This document shows, piece by piece, positions 25,707-34,344 of a stretch of DNA of 64,000 bases. A program made the position numbers and the translations under genes. Source of the DNA: Candidatus Zixiibacteriota bacterium. GTDB taxonomy: Bacteria > Zixibacteria > MSB-5A5 > GN15 > FEB-12. Every line of letters starts with the position of its first letter. Position 1 is the first letter of the stretch. The stretch is taken from positions 36,542-100,541 of the forward strand of contig DAOSXA010000004.1 in the NCBI GenBank assembly GCA_035380245.1. The letters are read 5' to 3'. A model generated the notes under the pieces. The model was not told the DNA's origin, searched no databases, and worked only from the letters and a program-made list of their open reading frames with translations.

Positions 25707-26534
25707 ATGAACACCAATAAGATTCTCTGTTTAGCCTTTTGCGGTCTGGCGTTGCTGGCAATCTGGCCTGTCGGCTGTGGTGACGATGACGACAATCCCT
25801 CCTCCAGCACCAATCCGGCCGATACCGCCCGGCACGACACAACCTATCTGTCCAACCATCTCAGCGCCGATGACTTCGCTTTGATTCCCGACACGGTTGT
25901 CCGCGAGGCTCGTTCGACCTGGCATGTCTTTTACGGCCACACCTCTCACGGCGGGCAGGTTATGACCGGTCTTGACCTGCTATATTCCGAGGATACTATT
26001 TTTCACCAGCCGTACATACAGGAGTACAGCGATGATCTCGGCTATGACAGCGATACTTCCTGGGTGCTGCCGACGCGGTCTTATTTGGACAGCCACAGCG
26101 AATGCAACATGGTTATGTGGTCCTGGTGCGGCGGAGCCTCGGAGAACAGCGAGAACGGAATTAACGTCTATCTGAACGCGATGAACGCTCTTGAACTAGC
26201 TTATCCGAATGTAACGTTCGTCTATATGACCGGGCACCTCGACGGCACCGGCGTGGACGGCAATCTATATGCCCGCAACAATCAGATCCGCGCCTATTGC
26301 GAGGCGAACAACAAGATATTATTCGACTTCGCCGACATCGAGAGCTATGACCCGAACGGCACTTACTACCCCGATGAAACCGATGCCTGTAACTGGTGCT
26401 ACGACTGGTGTGAGTCGTTCTCCTGCGAAACCTGCAGTTGTGCACATTCACATTGCTTCAACTGCTATCGCAAGGGGAAGGCTTTCTGGTGGCTGATGGC
26501 TCGCCTGACCGGTTGGGACGGCATGGCACCGTAG
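25707..26534 (+). CDS. secreted lipoprotein with Cys-rich C-terminus, function unknown
   Basis: 275 residues from ATG 25707 (GGAG 7 nt upstream; ATG 25701 is only 1 nt from it). Signal peptide ending WPVGC makes Cys24 the likely lipidated residue, followed by an Asp/Ser linker. The body contains WHVFYGHTSHGGQVMTG, WSWCGGASENSENGIN and FVYMTGHLDGTG, which read like an active-site-bearing globular domain (His, Ser and Asp present) reminiscent of SGNH-type hydrolases, though no GDS block is seen. The last 60 residues hold eight cysteines (CNWCYDWCESFSCETCSCAH), a possible disulfide or metal knot. I cannot name a family. Confidence 0.75.
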   Translation: MNTNKILCLAFCGLALLAIWPVGCGDDDDNPSSSTNPADTARHDTTYLSNHLSADDFALIPDTVVREARSTWHVFYGHTSHGGQVMTGLDLLYSEDTIFHQPYIQEYSDDLGYDSDTSWVLPTRSYLDSHSECNMVMWSWCGGASENSENGINVYLNAMNALELAYPNVTFVYMTGHLDGTGVDGNLYARNNQIRAYCEANNKILFDFADIESYDPNGTYYPDETDACNWCYDWCESFSCETCSCAHSHCFNCYRKGKAFWWLMARLTGWDGMAP

Positions 26535-26541
26535 GGAGAAC

Positions 26542-26666
26542 GTTTAATTTTGATTATCTCAGGGCAGGTTCGAAGACGGACCTGCCCTTTGCTTGTCCGT
26601 GGGCGGCAGACGTCCTCGTCTGCCCCGTATCACGATTCCTTGGCACGTCTCGGAGAGAGACGTGCC
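26542..26666 (+). repeat. multi-hairpin element, copy A (left flank of 26701 gene)
   Basis: Three successive hairpins: GGGCAGGT-loop-ACCTGCCC, GGCAGACGTCCTCGTCTGCC and GGCACGTCTC-loop-GAGACGTGCC. About 95% like copy B at 29001-29119, in the same orientation. Confidence 0.9.
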
Positions 26667-26700
26667 GTATGCTTGTGCGACACGTCAGTGGCGATTCGGA

Positions 26701-28941
26701 TCAGTGTAGTATGCTGATGTAAAAAACCCCGCCGGTGTCAAATGATGTTGTGGTAACGGCTGTCTGGTCCCTGCCGACTACAACGAGGTTGGTCTTCCCG
26801 AGGCCGCGTATCTGCAGTCCGCCGCCAACCTGAACCAGAGCACGATCCTGATCTATAAATTCCAAGAAACGGAAGGCATGGGTGGGCCCACCGAAAAAAA
26901 CGGTCACCCGGAACATCTCACCGGGCACGACGTGGTAGATACGGATGTTCTCTGTGGTCTCATGTGGCGGAACGAATGACGACCCACCCCATGAGTAGTT
27001 TCTTATGAGAAACGTAGCGGCCTTGGAGCTAGTTCCAGGCGAAGTATTTTCGTCCGTACGGCGGGAGCGCAGAGTGATCTCAACCGGTTTGAGTGAATTG
27101 GCTCGTATCTTGTTTACAATAAACGCCACCGAATCATATCCCCGTCGCCAGACGTGCAGGATGAGTGAGTCTCCCATCAGCGAGCAGGGCAATCGGAAAC
27201 GGCCTTCCTTGTCCGTTTTGACTCGGTTTCCGGTGTTCTGTAGAATTATTTTTGCTCCCGAAACTGGTTTATCTTTGGCTCCATCGTAAACTTGTCCAAT
27301 AATGCCCGGTTCCGGAAAGGGAAGCCTTCTGATCCGCTTGTCATATTGATCACACCTGGCAGTGTCATGTCCCGTGCTCATCTTTACATCAAAGGCGAGT
27401 ATACTGTCTTTTGCCAGATCGACGTTCTCCCAGACGACAGTATTGTAATGCGGTCTCGATACCGTCACAGTGTAGCGCCCTTGCGGGATCGGCTTCACCA
27501 TCGGGTTCCATTGGGCAGACTTGTTGAAGTTGTCGCCTACGATACTCACATCTGTCGAATCCAGCACATTCACTGTGGAGGGGTCAGTGATCTTAACATA
27601 GATGATGCCCTTAGGTAGGGTATCTATGTAGTACATGGGCGGAATCGTAATTTCAGGCATGATGACTTTTGCCGATGGGGGAAGCTGAAGTTTATTTGTC
27701 GTGTCTGATCTGGAGGATTGGGCTGATGATGCGAATACCCCATCCTGAAGGGACTGCACCTCGAACGTCGCCCAAGTGTGACCGTGTCCGAAAGGAGCAC
27801 ATACAGTGTCTGGAAGCCTCGCTATGTCGTGAAACAATTCGGTGCGGCCGAGAATGTCGTAACGTGCGCCGATAAATCTCGCGAAGTCACGCCATGCCGG
27901 CTGGTCGGAGAAGCTTTCGACCAATACAGGACCCGGGCCGTGCCGGAAGCTCCAACGGTCGGCCGGGCTGAGGAGTTGTCCCCGATTAACCGGTACAGTG
28001 TAATAATCCTCTGTTATTATACCTTTCCTCCCGAGGTTGTTTCGATAGATCCTAACGACAAGACATTCCAAAGATTCGTCCGGCGAAATTGCTGTATCTT
28101 GCCAGTAGTAGAAGCGGAAGTCCTTTTGCTCCCGTTTATGCGACTTGTTCACGTCGTAGGCATATACCGGCCCGTCTGGGGGGGTCACTCTGATTTCGTA
28201 CCAATCCGCATCCATCGGTGTTATAAACGAGAATCGCCCTCTTTCATCCGTAAGCGTACTACACGGCGGGGGCAACAGGACGTCTACCGAGTAGGGGCTG
28301 AAGTGTTTCTTATGACCTCTTTGGATCAGTTCACTAAGAGTAAGATATCGCATCGAGACAGCAGTGTTTTCGATACCCTGGCCAGTCGCCAAGTCCAGCA
28401 CCTTCCCATGTATCTTACCATCCTGCAGCCAGGGGATTGATCCTTCCTCGACTTCTGACTGCCAGAAGGCGGTATCAGATTCACGGTTCCATACAAGGAC
28501 TACAACCACCTTAGAATCTTTTCTGACTGAGAACGAGCCTTGCCACGCCTCTTCTATACCATCAACGCTTACGGTCAAGCTAATTTCACCAACTGGAATC
28601 CATCGTCCTTTCCAGATAAAAGCCGCTGGGCCATCGAACTGCTCTTTATTGTTCTGATCAACTGTTACATGAGCGGAGAACAATTCATACATGTCACACT
28701 CGTCCAGAACCTGGACACAGACCAGTCCGACACTTTGACGTTCGTCTTGTACCATATACTCACGCAGCAGTGTCGCTCGATTTCGTACGTTCCCGGGACC
28801 AAGTTGAGGAACGTTTTCTTTGGTATGTGGAGGATTATTAGCTTGCGAACAATCACCGTAGTAGTGTTCATCGCGTTCGGCGTTGGCGACGGCAGCAAGG
28901 GCAATTAAGAACAGGATGAAGATATATCTGACGGTACTCAA
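26701..28941 (-). CDS. large secreted protein with carboxypeptidase-regulatory-like domains
   Basis: 746 residues from TTG 28941, chosen because GGAGG stands 7 nt before it while the upstream ATG at 28959 would read through that site. Signal peptide MSTVRYIFILFLIALAAVANA. Around residues 180-250 a domain opens KIHGKVLDLATGQGIENTAV with RGRFSFITPMD, and around 540-625 a second opens GIIGQVYDGAKDKPVSGAKI with DKEGRFRLP, both CarboxypepD_reg/transthyretin-like beta-sandwiches. A PEGA-like stretch (IPQGRYTVTVSRPHYNTVVW) precedes the second. The C-terminal ~110 residues are beta-rich and unassigned. Flanked by near-identical direct repeats. Confidence 0.8.
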   Translation of the reverse strand: MSTVRYIFILFLIALAAVANAERDEHYYGDCSQANNPPHTKENVPQLGPGNVRNRATLLREYMVQDERQSVGLVCVQVLDECDMYELFSAHVTVDQNNKEQFDGPAAFIWKGRWIPVGEISLTVSVDGIEEAWQGSFSVRKDSKVVVVLVWNRESDTAFWQSEVEEGSIPWLQDGKIHGKVLDLATGQGIENTAVSMRYLTLSELIQRGHKKHFSPYSVDVLLPPPCSTLTDERGRFSFITPMDADWYEIRVTPPDGPVYAYDVNKSHKREQKDFRFYYWQDTAISPDESLECLVVRIYRNNLGRKGIITEDYYTVPVNRGQLLSPADRWSFRHGPGPVLVESFSDQPAWRDFARFIGARYDILGRTELFHDIARLPDTVCAPFGHGHTWATFEVQSLQDGVFASSAQSSRSDTTNKLQLPPSAKVIMPEITIPPMYYIDTLPKGIIYVKITDPSTVNVLDSTDVSIVGDNFNKSAQWNPMVKPIPQGRYTVTVSRPHYNTVVWENVDLAKDSILAFDVKMSTGHDTARCDQYDKRIRRLPFPEPGIIGQVYDGAKDKPVSGAKIILQNTGNRVKTDKEGRFRLPCSLMGDSLILHVWRRGYDSVAFIVNKIRANSLKPVEITLRSRRTDENTSPGTSSKAATFLIRNYSWGGSSFVPPHETTENIRIYHVVPGEMFRVTVFFGGPTHAFRFLEFIDQDRALVQVGGGLQIRGLGKTNLVVVGRDQTAVTTTSFDTGGVFYISILH

Positions 28942-29000
28942 AGGTACTCCTCCCTTCATGCAGGTAGAACCTATATTCAGACTCCCGACCTAGGTGAATT

Positions 29001-29150
29001 GTTTAATCCCTTATCTCAGGGCAGGTTCGAAGACGGACCTGCCCTTTGCTTGTCCGTGGGCGGCAGACTCGTCTGCCCCGTATCACGATTCTTTGGCACG
29101 TCTCGGAGAGAGACGTGCCACAGTGTCAGGTTGCAAGCAACCGGACCTAC
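29001..29150 (+). repeat. multi-hairpin element, copy B (right flank of 26701 gene)
   Basis: Same three hairpins as copy A, plus a fourth module GTCAGGTTGCAAGCAACCGG at 29126-29150 that copy A lacks but the inverted copy at 23463 has. Confidence 0.9.
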
Positions 29151-29186
29151 TAAAGATCGCTTCCTTCAATGTTCGTCCGCGCTATG

Positions 29187-30644
29187 CTACACGTCCGGGG
29201 CCTCGAATTTCCGCACCCAGCGGCTGTAGAGGTACATACCGATCGCTGATGCAATACCTATCGCCGCAAACTGATACCATAACTCGTACGGCTTGTAGGC
29301 GGCCCAGAGTACATCCGTCACCTGCTGGTGCGAGGTGCCGGTCAGCTCAACCAGCTTGTTCATCGCCTCCGGCCGGGCGACATCGGTGATGTTGTAATTT
29401 TTCGACAGGTAGTCCAGGGCAAGGTTGGCCTTGTCGCCGTAATTATCGTAGACATGCCCGGCAAAAAGCGATCCGACCGCCCAGCCTATCCCCTGCGGGA
29501 TGTTGGCGTAGCCCATGTACAGCCCCTTCTTCCCCTCCGGAGCGATGACGCCGAGATACTCATTCATTTTAGGGGAGGACATCATCTCACCGACCGAGAA
29601 GGTCAGGATGCCGAGCAGGCAAAACAGCCCGGCGGTAGTAAAACCGGCCATGACCAGACCGACCGAGGAGATAACAATGCCCCAGAAAATCGAAGTTACT
29701 CTTCGCATACGGCGCACCAAATAAGAGACGAAAATAACGGCAATAACGATCAGGCCGGCGTTGGCATTGATGAGCCATTCCTGTGAAATCTGCGGGGCGC
29801 GGGGCGAGTTGGCATGAAGCATCCATTCCGGCAAACCCAGAGTTTTAACCAGACCCGAGGAGTTGGTCCAGTCGACGATGAAGTTCGGCAACATGTCAAA
29901 CAACTGCATGAACATGAGCCAGAAACCGGACATGATCAGGATGAACCAAAACAACCGCAGGTCGAAGATGTTCTTGAGCGTGACCCAGAAGACTTGAAAG
30001 GGATTCCCTACTTGTTCTCCTCCCGGCTCCGGGTCCTTGTAGGTAAAGAGCATAAACAGGTTGAGCGACACGATAACAGCACAGCCATAGAATACCACCG
30101 GCCACGACCACCCGTACAGGTAATGGGCCAGAGGCGGGCCGAGAAAGCCGCCGATGTTGACCAGCATATAGAATGTTCCCCAACCGACTGAGGAGTTCTT
30201 CTTGGTCAGGGTTTGACACATAGTCCCCTGAACACCCGGTTTGAAAATAGCGGTGCCGAGTGCCAGGGTACAGCAACCGATGAAGAACGGCCAGAATTCA
30301 CGCTGCGTGGCCATCAGAATGTATCCGAGAGCCTTGATAAACACCGAAGCCGCGATGGTTTTCTTGTAACCGTAGCGGTCGGCGAAACCGCCCGAGAACA
30401 TGGGCGTAATCGACTGAAAAATTGCCCACCAGAAAAAGATGATCCCCTTATCAATCTGGGAAAAATGCAAACCTCCAATCTCATCGGCCTGGGCGATGTA
30501 GATCGGGATAACGACACGAACACCGTAGTAGGCCAGGCGTTCGAGCATTTCCATAACGTTGACCATCCAGAACGGTCGACTCAACGAACCCAGTTGGGTT
30601 AAAAGGTTCTCATGCGATGATGCGGCCGGGGAAGTTGCTGCCAT
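29187..30644 (-). CDS. POT/PTR2-family proton-dependent peptide transporter
   Basis: 485 residues, about 12-14 membrane helices of the major facilitator fold. The diagnostic ExxER(F/L)xYYG motif is present as EMLERLAYYG in the first helix, with GGFADRYGYKKTI as the MFS loop 2-3 signature and CCTLALGTAIFKPGVQGTMC matching the POT GxGxxKPxxxxF region. Imports di- and tripeptides with protons. Fits the peptidases in the window. Charged residues of the ExxER motif are conserved, supporting proton coupling. Confidence 0.88.
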   Translation of the reverse strand: MAATSPAASSHENLLTQLGSLSRPFWMVNVMEMLERLAYYGVRVVIPIYIAQADEIGGLHFSQIDKGIIFFWWAIFQSITPMFSGGFADRYGYKKTIAASVFIKALGYILMATQREFWPFFIGCCTLALGTAIFKPGVQGTMCQTLTKKNSSVGWGTFYMLVNIGGFLGPPLAHYLYGWSWPVVFYGCAVIVSLNLFMLFTYKDPEPGGEQVGNPFQVFWVTLKNIFDLRLFWFILIMSGFWLMFMQLFDMLPNFIVDWTNSSGLVKTLGLPEWMLHANSPRAPQISQEWLINANAGLIVIAVIFVSYLVRRMRRVTSIFWGIVISSVGLVMAGFTTAGLFCLLGILTFSVGEMMSSPKMNEYLGVIAPEGKKGLYMGYANIPQGIGWAVGSLFAGHVYDNYGDKANLALDYLSKNYNITDVARPEAMNKLVELTGTSHQQVTDVLWAAYKPYELWYQFAAIGIASAIGMYLYSRWVRKFEAPDV

Positions 30645-30721
30645 AGGTATTCCTTATTGTTTAGTACGCTTCACACCCAAGTAAACGGGGGGCAGAGGCC
30701 GCGTCAACTGCTGATTGCACC

Positions 30722-30749
30722 TTGACAGATCAATCGATTCCACTATTTT
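30722..30749 (+). promoter_or_regulatory. candidate sigma70 promoter of the beta-helix/dockerin gene
   Basis: TTGACA at 30722-30727 and TATTTT at 30744-30749, 16 nt apart, 49 bp before the start codon. Sequence match only. Confidence 0.45.
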
Positions 30750-30797
30750 ATGATAAATCTTCTCTTCGTTCTTACCTGAACAAATCGGAGGTGTGCG

Positions 30798-33700
30798 GTG
30801 AAAAATATCCCCAAAGGACTACTCTTAATTACAGCATTACTGTTGCTATCGTCAGCGATCCTGGCTCGATCGTATGCCGAAGCACCGGTCGACAGCCGTG
30901 ATCTGGACAATACTACGTACATCGACGGCAACAACATACTGATGTTCGTTACCAACCACGGCAGTTTCGGCCGTGACTTGGATGATGTTTTCGGATATGA
31001 CGCCGGTACCTTCTACCCCTACGTGGACATCGGCAGCATAGAAGACGGAAGCCTGAGTAACTATGTTCTCTATGCCGCAGGTATATGGCTTGGCGGTAAA
31101 ATCGCCGGAGATACCCGTCTTGCTATCGCCGAATACAACGATGAGTACGTCCCGGGGCCGATGAGCGGCGGCACTTATATGCCCGATTCACCTGAGTTCC
31201 ACACCTATAAGCTCTACTCCGACTCTTTGGCTGATAATCCAAACGATGACTACAACAACTGGCCGGTAGCACAGGGAGCACCGGTTGACAGTCTTGGCAA
31301 TCCGGCTATGATCGGCAATCAGCTCACCTGGTCGGTGTTTAACGATGCCAATCCGTCTGAGCATTTGAACAATGCCGGTGAAACCGCTCCGCTCGGAGTG
31401 GAAATCAGGCATACCACATTCACCTTCGAAACGGACAATGCCCTGAACTCGGTGATTTTCCACCGGTGGGTGCTGGTCAATAAAGGTGATCAGGATATAA
31501 GCGATTTCTATTTTTCGCTCTGGACCGATCCGGACCTTGGCGAATACACCGACGATCTGGTTGGTTGCGACACCCTGCTTCAACTAGGTTTTTGTTATAA
31601 CGCCGACAACAATGATGCCAACCATTACGGGAGCACTCCCCCCTGCATTGGTTTCCAGATGTTGCAATCCCCGATGATATATACCGGAAACATGGATGAT
31701 ACCGTGCGTATGTGGGGAAGAACCTGGCCGGGTTATATCAACATCGGCATAACGTCGTTCAATAAGTATATCAATGGAACTGATCCTAACTCTGCAGAAG
31801 AGTCATATAACTACATGCAGGGTTTGCTTGCCGACGGTTCCCCTTACATATATAACGGCCAGGAGTTGAGGTACGTGGCGAGCGGCGATCCGGTAGCCGG
31901 AACCGGCGATCTGGACTTCGATCCGGCTGATCGAAGGATGATGCTTGGCGCGGGACCGATCTCGTTCAGTCCGGGTGACAGCACTGAAGTCTATACCGCT
32001 ATGATAGTAGCACGCGGGTCGGACCGGTTGACCTCAATCAACCTGGTGAAAGCCGCCACGACCGAAGTTCAGCAGGTTTACGAAAACGACTTCGAGTCAA
32101 GCGAACCGCCTATCGACGATCCGTTCCTGGTTGAATTTGACTATGACGAAAACAGCATGGAGTTGGCCTGGAGTGAAGCCCCGGTGGGACCGAGCGGATA
32201 CGATTTTCAGGGCTTCCGACTCAAAATGCAAACCGATTCGGGTTATTCCGAGTTCGCTGAGTTCGACATCGCCGACGGCCTGACTGTGTTCGTGGATGAA
32301 GTGTGGGATCCGACAACTGGAACAACCGTCATCGATACGGTCTTCCTGGGTTCCGACAATGGCCTGACCTATGCCCTGAGCCTGCCGGACAAACCGTTTT
32401 CTCATGAACCGTGGATGCCGGGAGAGATTCATCGCTTCCAGCTTGAACGGCTCTACTGGAATCCGAACGGATCGACGGGGACAAAGCTGTACGCTTCGGT
32501 GTTCAACTATAGTATTACCATCGTTTCGGGTTTGCGGCGGGAAGTTCCCGCCCAATATCCAACCATCCAGGCGGCCGTGGATGAAGCTGTCTACACCGAT
32601 ACGGTCGTGGTTGCCCCCGGTATTTACTACGAACACGACATTACGGTTGACAAAGCAGTGCCGGTGATCGGCGAAACGGGCGATCCCGCGGATGTCGTGG
32701 TTGATGCTGAAGGACTGGGACGCGGCTTCATTTTGGGTGACGTTTCCACTCTGATGACGCGTCTGCTCGGCTTGACGATCATTCACGGACAAACTACGCG
32801 CGACGGTCTCGGACCGGTGGGGGGAGGCATTTACGCCGGGATGGCCAATATCCGCAATTGTACCTTTACGGAAAATGTTGCCGACAGCGGCGCGGCGCTC
32901 AGGATTGTCTGGGGTCAGGTCGACAGTTGCCGGTTTTTCGACAATACTGCCTCCGGGGGAGGAGCTGTCTACAATGTATCACAGGCCGTCCAGATTACCA
33001 ACTCCGTATTCGCCGGCAATCAGGCTGATGCAGGCGGCGCGGTCCACGGCTACAGCGTTGATATTCACAACTGTACGTTCGTCAACAACACCGCGGAGTT
33101 GGGTGCGGTGATCTATGCCGCCCATCCCCTCAGCTTCTATATGGACAAGTCGATCGTGGTCGCCAACACCGCCGAGGTAATGATTCAGACCACTTCGACC
33201 GATCCGGGACAGCGGCTCAGTTGCAACGATTTCTACGGCAACAGCGGAGTTATGTGGCCGGGCGCAACCGAGGACGACATCACAACTTCCGGTAACCTCT
33301 CGGCCGACCCGCAATTCTGCGATCCCGAAAACCGCAACTTCAGTTTGCGCGGCTATTCGTTCTGTCTGCCGGACGGCAATGCGTGTGACACCTTGATTGG
33401 AGCCCTTGACGAAGGCTGCGCCGGAGTAAAGGTATTGATGGAACCAGGCGTTCTTCCAATTTTCTACGCCAATGCCGTAGAACCGATGACGCTGCACGTT
33501 TACCTGGGCGATATCTCAGACGGCGCACCGGTTTCCGAGATTAATGCGGGCTCGTTCATCCTGAACGGAACCTTCCTGCCCGAAGCAACGGAATATGTCT
33601 CCGGCATTCCGGACTTCGAGGGTGAAGTGCTGGATCTGCAATTCAACATGGCGAGTTTCATTCATGCGTTCGGTTATTTCACCGGTGTTATCGACACTAC

Positions 33701-33986
33701 CTATTCGCTGACCGGCAACTGGCTTACCGGCGATGAGATTACCTACAGCGGCCCGGTGGTTTTGCTCGGTCGTGTTCCGGGTGATGTAACCGCCGATGGC
33801 GTTGTTGACATTTCCGACCTGGTTGGACTAGCCGCGTTCACATTCCAGCAAGGCAGGCGACCGAAGGATCTGATGGCTGCCGACTTGAACTGCTCGGGAG
33901 AAATTGACATCAGTGACGTGGTAATGCTGGTTGAGTTCATGTTCAACGGCGGTACGGCACCAGAACCATGTCCGAACGACCAATGA
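30798..33986 (+). CDS. giant secreted protein: beta-helix plus type I dockerin
   Basis: 1062 residues from GTG 30798, with GGAGG just upstream. Signal peptide MKNIPKGLLLITALLLLSSA. Residues ~40-440 form a large beta-rich extracellular region (HRWVLVNKGDQDISDFYFSLWTDPD), 450-580 an FN3-like stretch, ~585-890 a right-handed parallel beta-helix beginning YPTIQAAVDEAVYTDTVVV with recurrent IxNCTF/AxxGGAV turns, and ~994-1062 a dockerin with two calcium loops, DVTADGVVDISD and DLNCSGEIDISD. Likely exported and surface-bound or released. Terminator follows. No catalytic residues identified. Confidence 0.88.
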   Translation: MKNIPKGLLLITALLLLSSAILARSYAEAPVDSRDLDNTTYIDGNNILMFVTNHGSFGRDLDDVFGYDAGTFYPYVDIGSIEDGSLSNYVLYAAGIWLGGKIAGDTRLAIAEYNDEYVPGPMSGGTYMPDSPEFHTYKLYSDSLADNPNDDYNNWPVAQGAPVDSLGNPAMIGNQLTWSVFNDANPSEHLNNAGETAPLGVEIRHTTFTFETDNALNSVIFHRWVLVNKGDQDISDFYFSLWTDPDLGEYTDDLVGCDTLLQLGFCYNADNNDANHYGSTPPCIGFQMLQSPMIYTGNMDDTVRMWGRTWPGYINIGITSFNKYINGTDPNSAEESYNYMQGLLADGSPYIYNGQELRYVASGDPVAGTGDLDFDPADRRMMLGAGPISFSPGDSTEVYTAMIVARGSDRLTSINLVKAATTEVQQVYENDFESSEPPIDDPFLVEFDYDENSMELAWSEAPVGPSGYDFQGFRLKMQTDSGYSEFAEFDIADGLTVFVDEVWDPTTGTTVIDTVFLGSDNGLTYALSLPDKPFSHEPWMPGEIHRFQLERLYWNPNGSTGTKLYASVFNYSITIVSGLRREVPAQYPTIQAAVDEAVYTDTVVVAPGIYYEHDITVDKAVPVIGETGDPADVVVDAEGLGRGFILGDVSTLMTRLLGLTIIHGQTTRDGLGPVGGGIYAGMANIRNCTFTENVADSGAALRIVWGQVDSCRFFDNTASGGGAVYNVSQAVQITNSVFAGNQADAGGAVHGYSVDIHNCTFVNNTAELGAVIYAAHPLSFYMDKSIVVANTAEVMIQTTSTDPGQRLSCNDFYGNSGVMWPGATEDDITTSGNLSADPQFCDPENRNFSLRGYSFCLPDGNACDTLIGALDEGCAGVKVLMEPGVLPIFYANAVEPMTLHVYLGDISDGAPVSEINAGSFILNGTFLPEATEYVSGIPDFEGEVLDLQFNMASFIHAFGYFTGVIDTTYSLTGNWLTGDEITYSGPVVLLGRVPGDVTADGVVDISDLVGLAAFTFQQGRRPKDLMAADLNCSGEIDISDVVMLVEFMFNGGTAPEPCPNDQ

Positions 33987-34011
33987 TCCGATTGGAGATA
34001 TTCTTGATTTG

Positions 34012-34042
34012 TAGGGCGCCCAATTTGGCGCCCTATTTCTTT
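34012..34042 (+). terminator. terminator after the beta-helix/dockerin gene
   Basis: TAGGGCGCC and GGCGCCCTA form a perfect 9 bp stem with loop CAATTT, then TTTCTTT. The remaining spacer to 34344 holds no gene that I can support. Confidence 0.85.
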
Positions 34043-34344
34043 GGGTTAAAACAACTTAACTATAAAAAGCGGAGAAAGATGTTGCAATTGATACTAAGCT
34101 GGACTATTATTAATGGTTGTGCTGTAATAGGAATGCTTTTGCGGCGGGTGTCGTAGTGCGACATCAATGCGCCTTTTTATCTTTTGGCGGCCACTAGCGC
34201 CAGGGCGTCTCTTTGTCCCGGTCAGCCGCGAAGCATAAGTGTCTGCACGTTGACAGACAAAGGATTAACGGATGACTCAATTCTGTACGTCAATAGCCGG
34301 GACCGGTACCGCCGGATTGAGTCACATTATTGGTTGTATCTTAG

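Noticed and set aside
26641..26666. TGGCACG that resembles a sigma54 -24 box
   Set aside because: It is one arm of the multi-hairpin repeat; no TTGC follows at the right distance.
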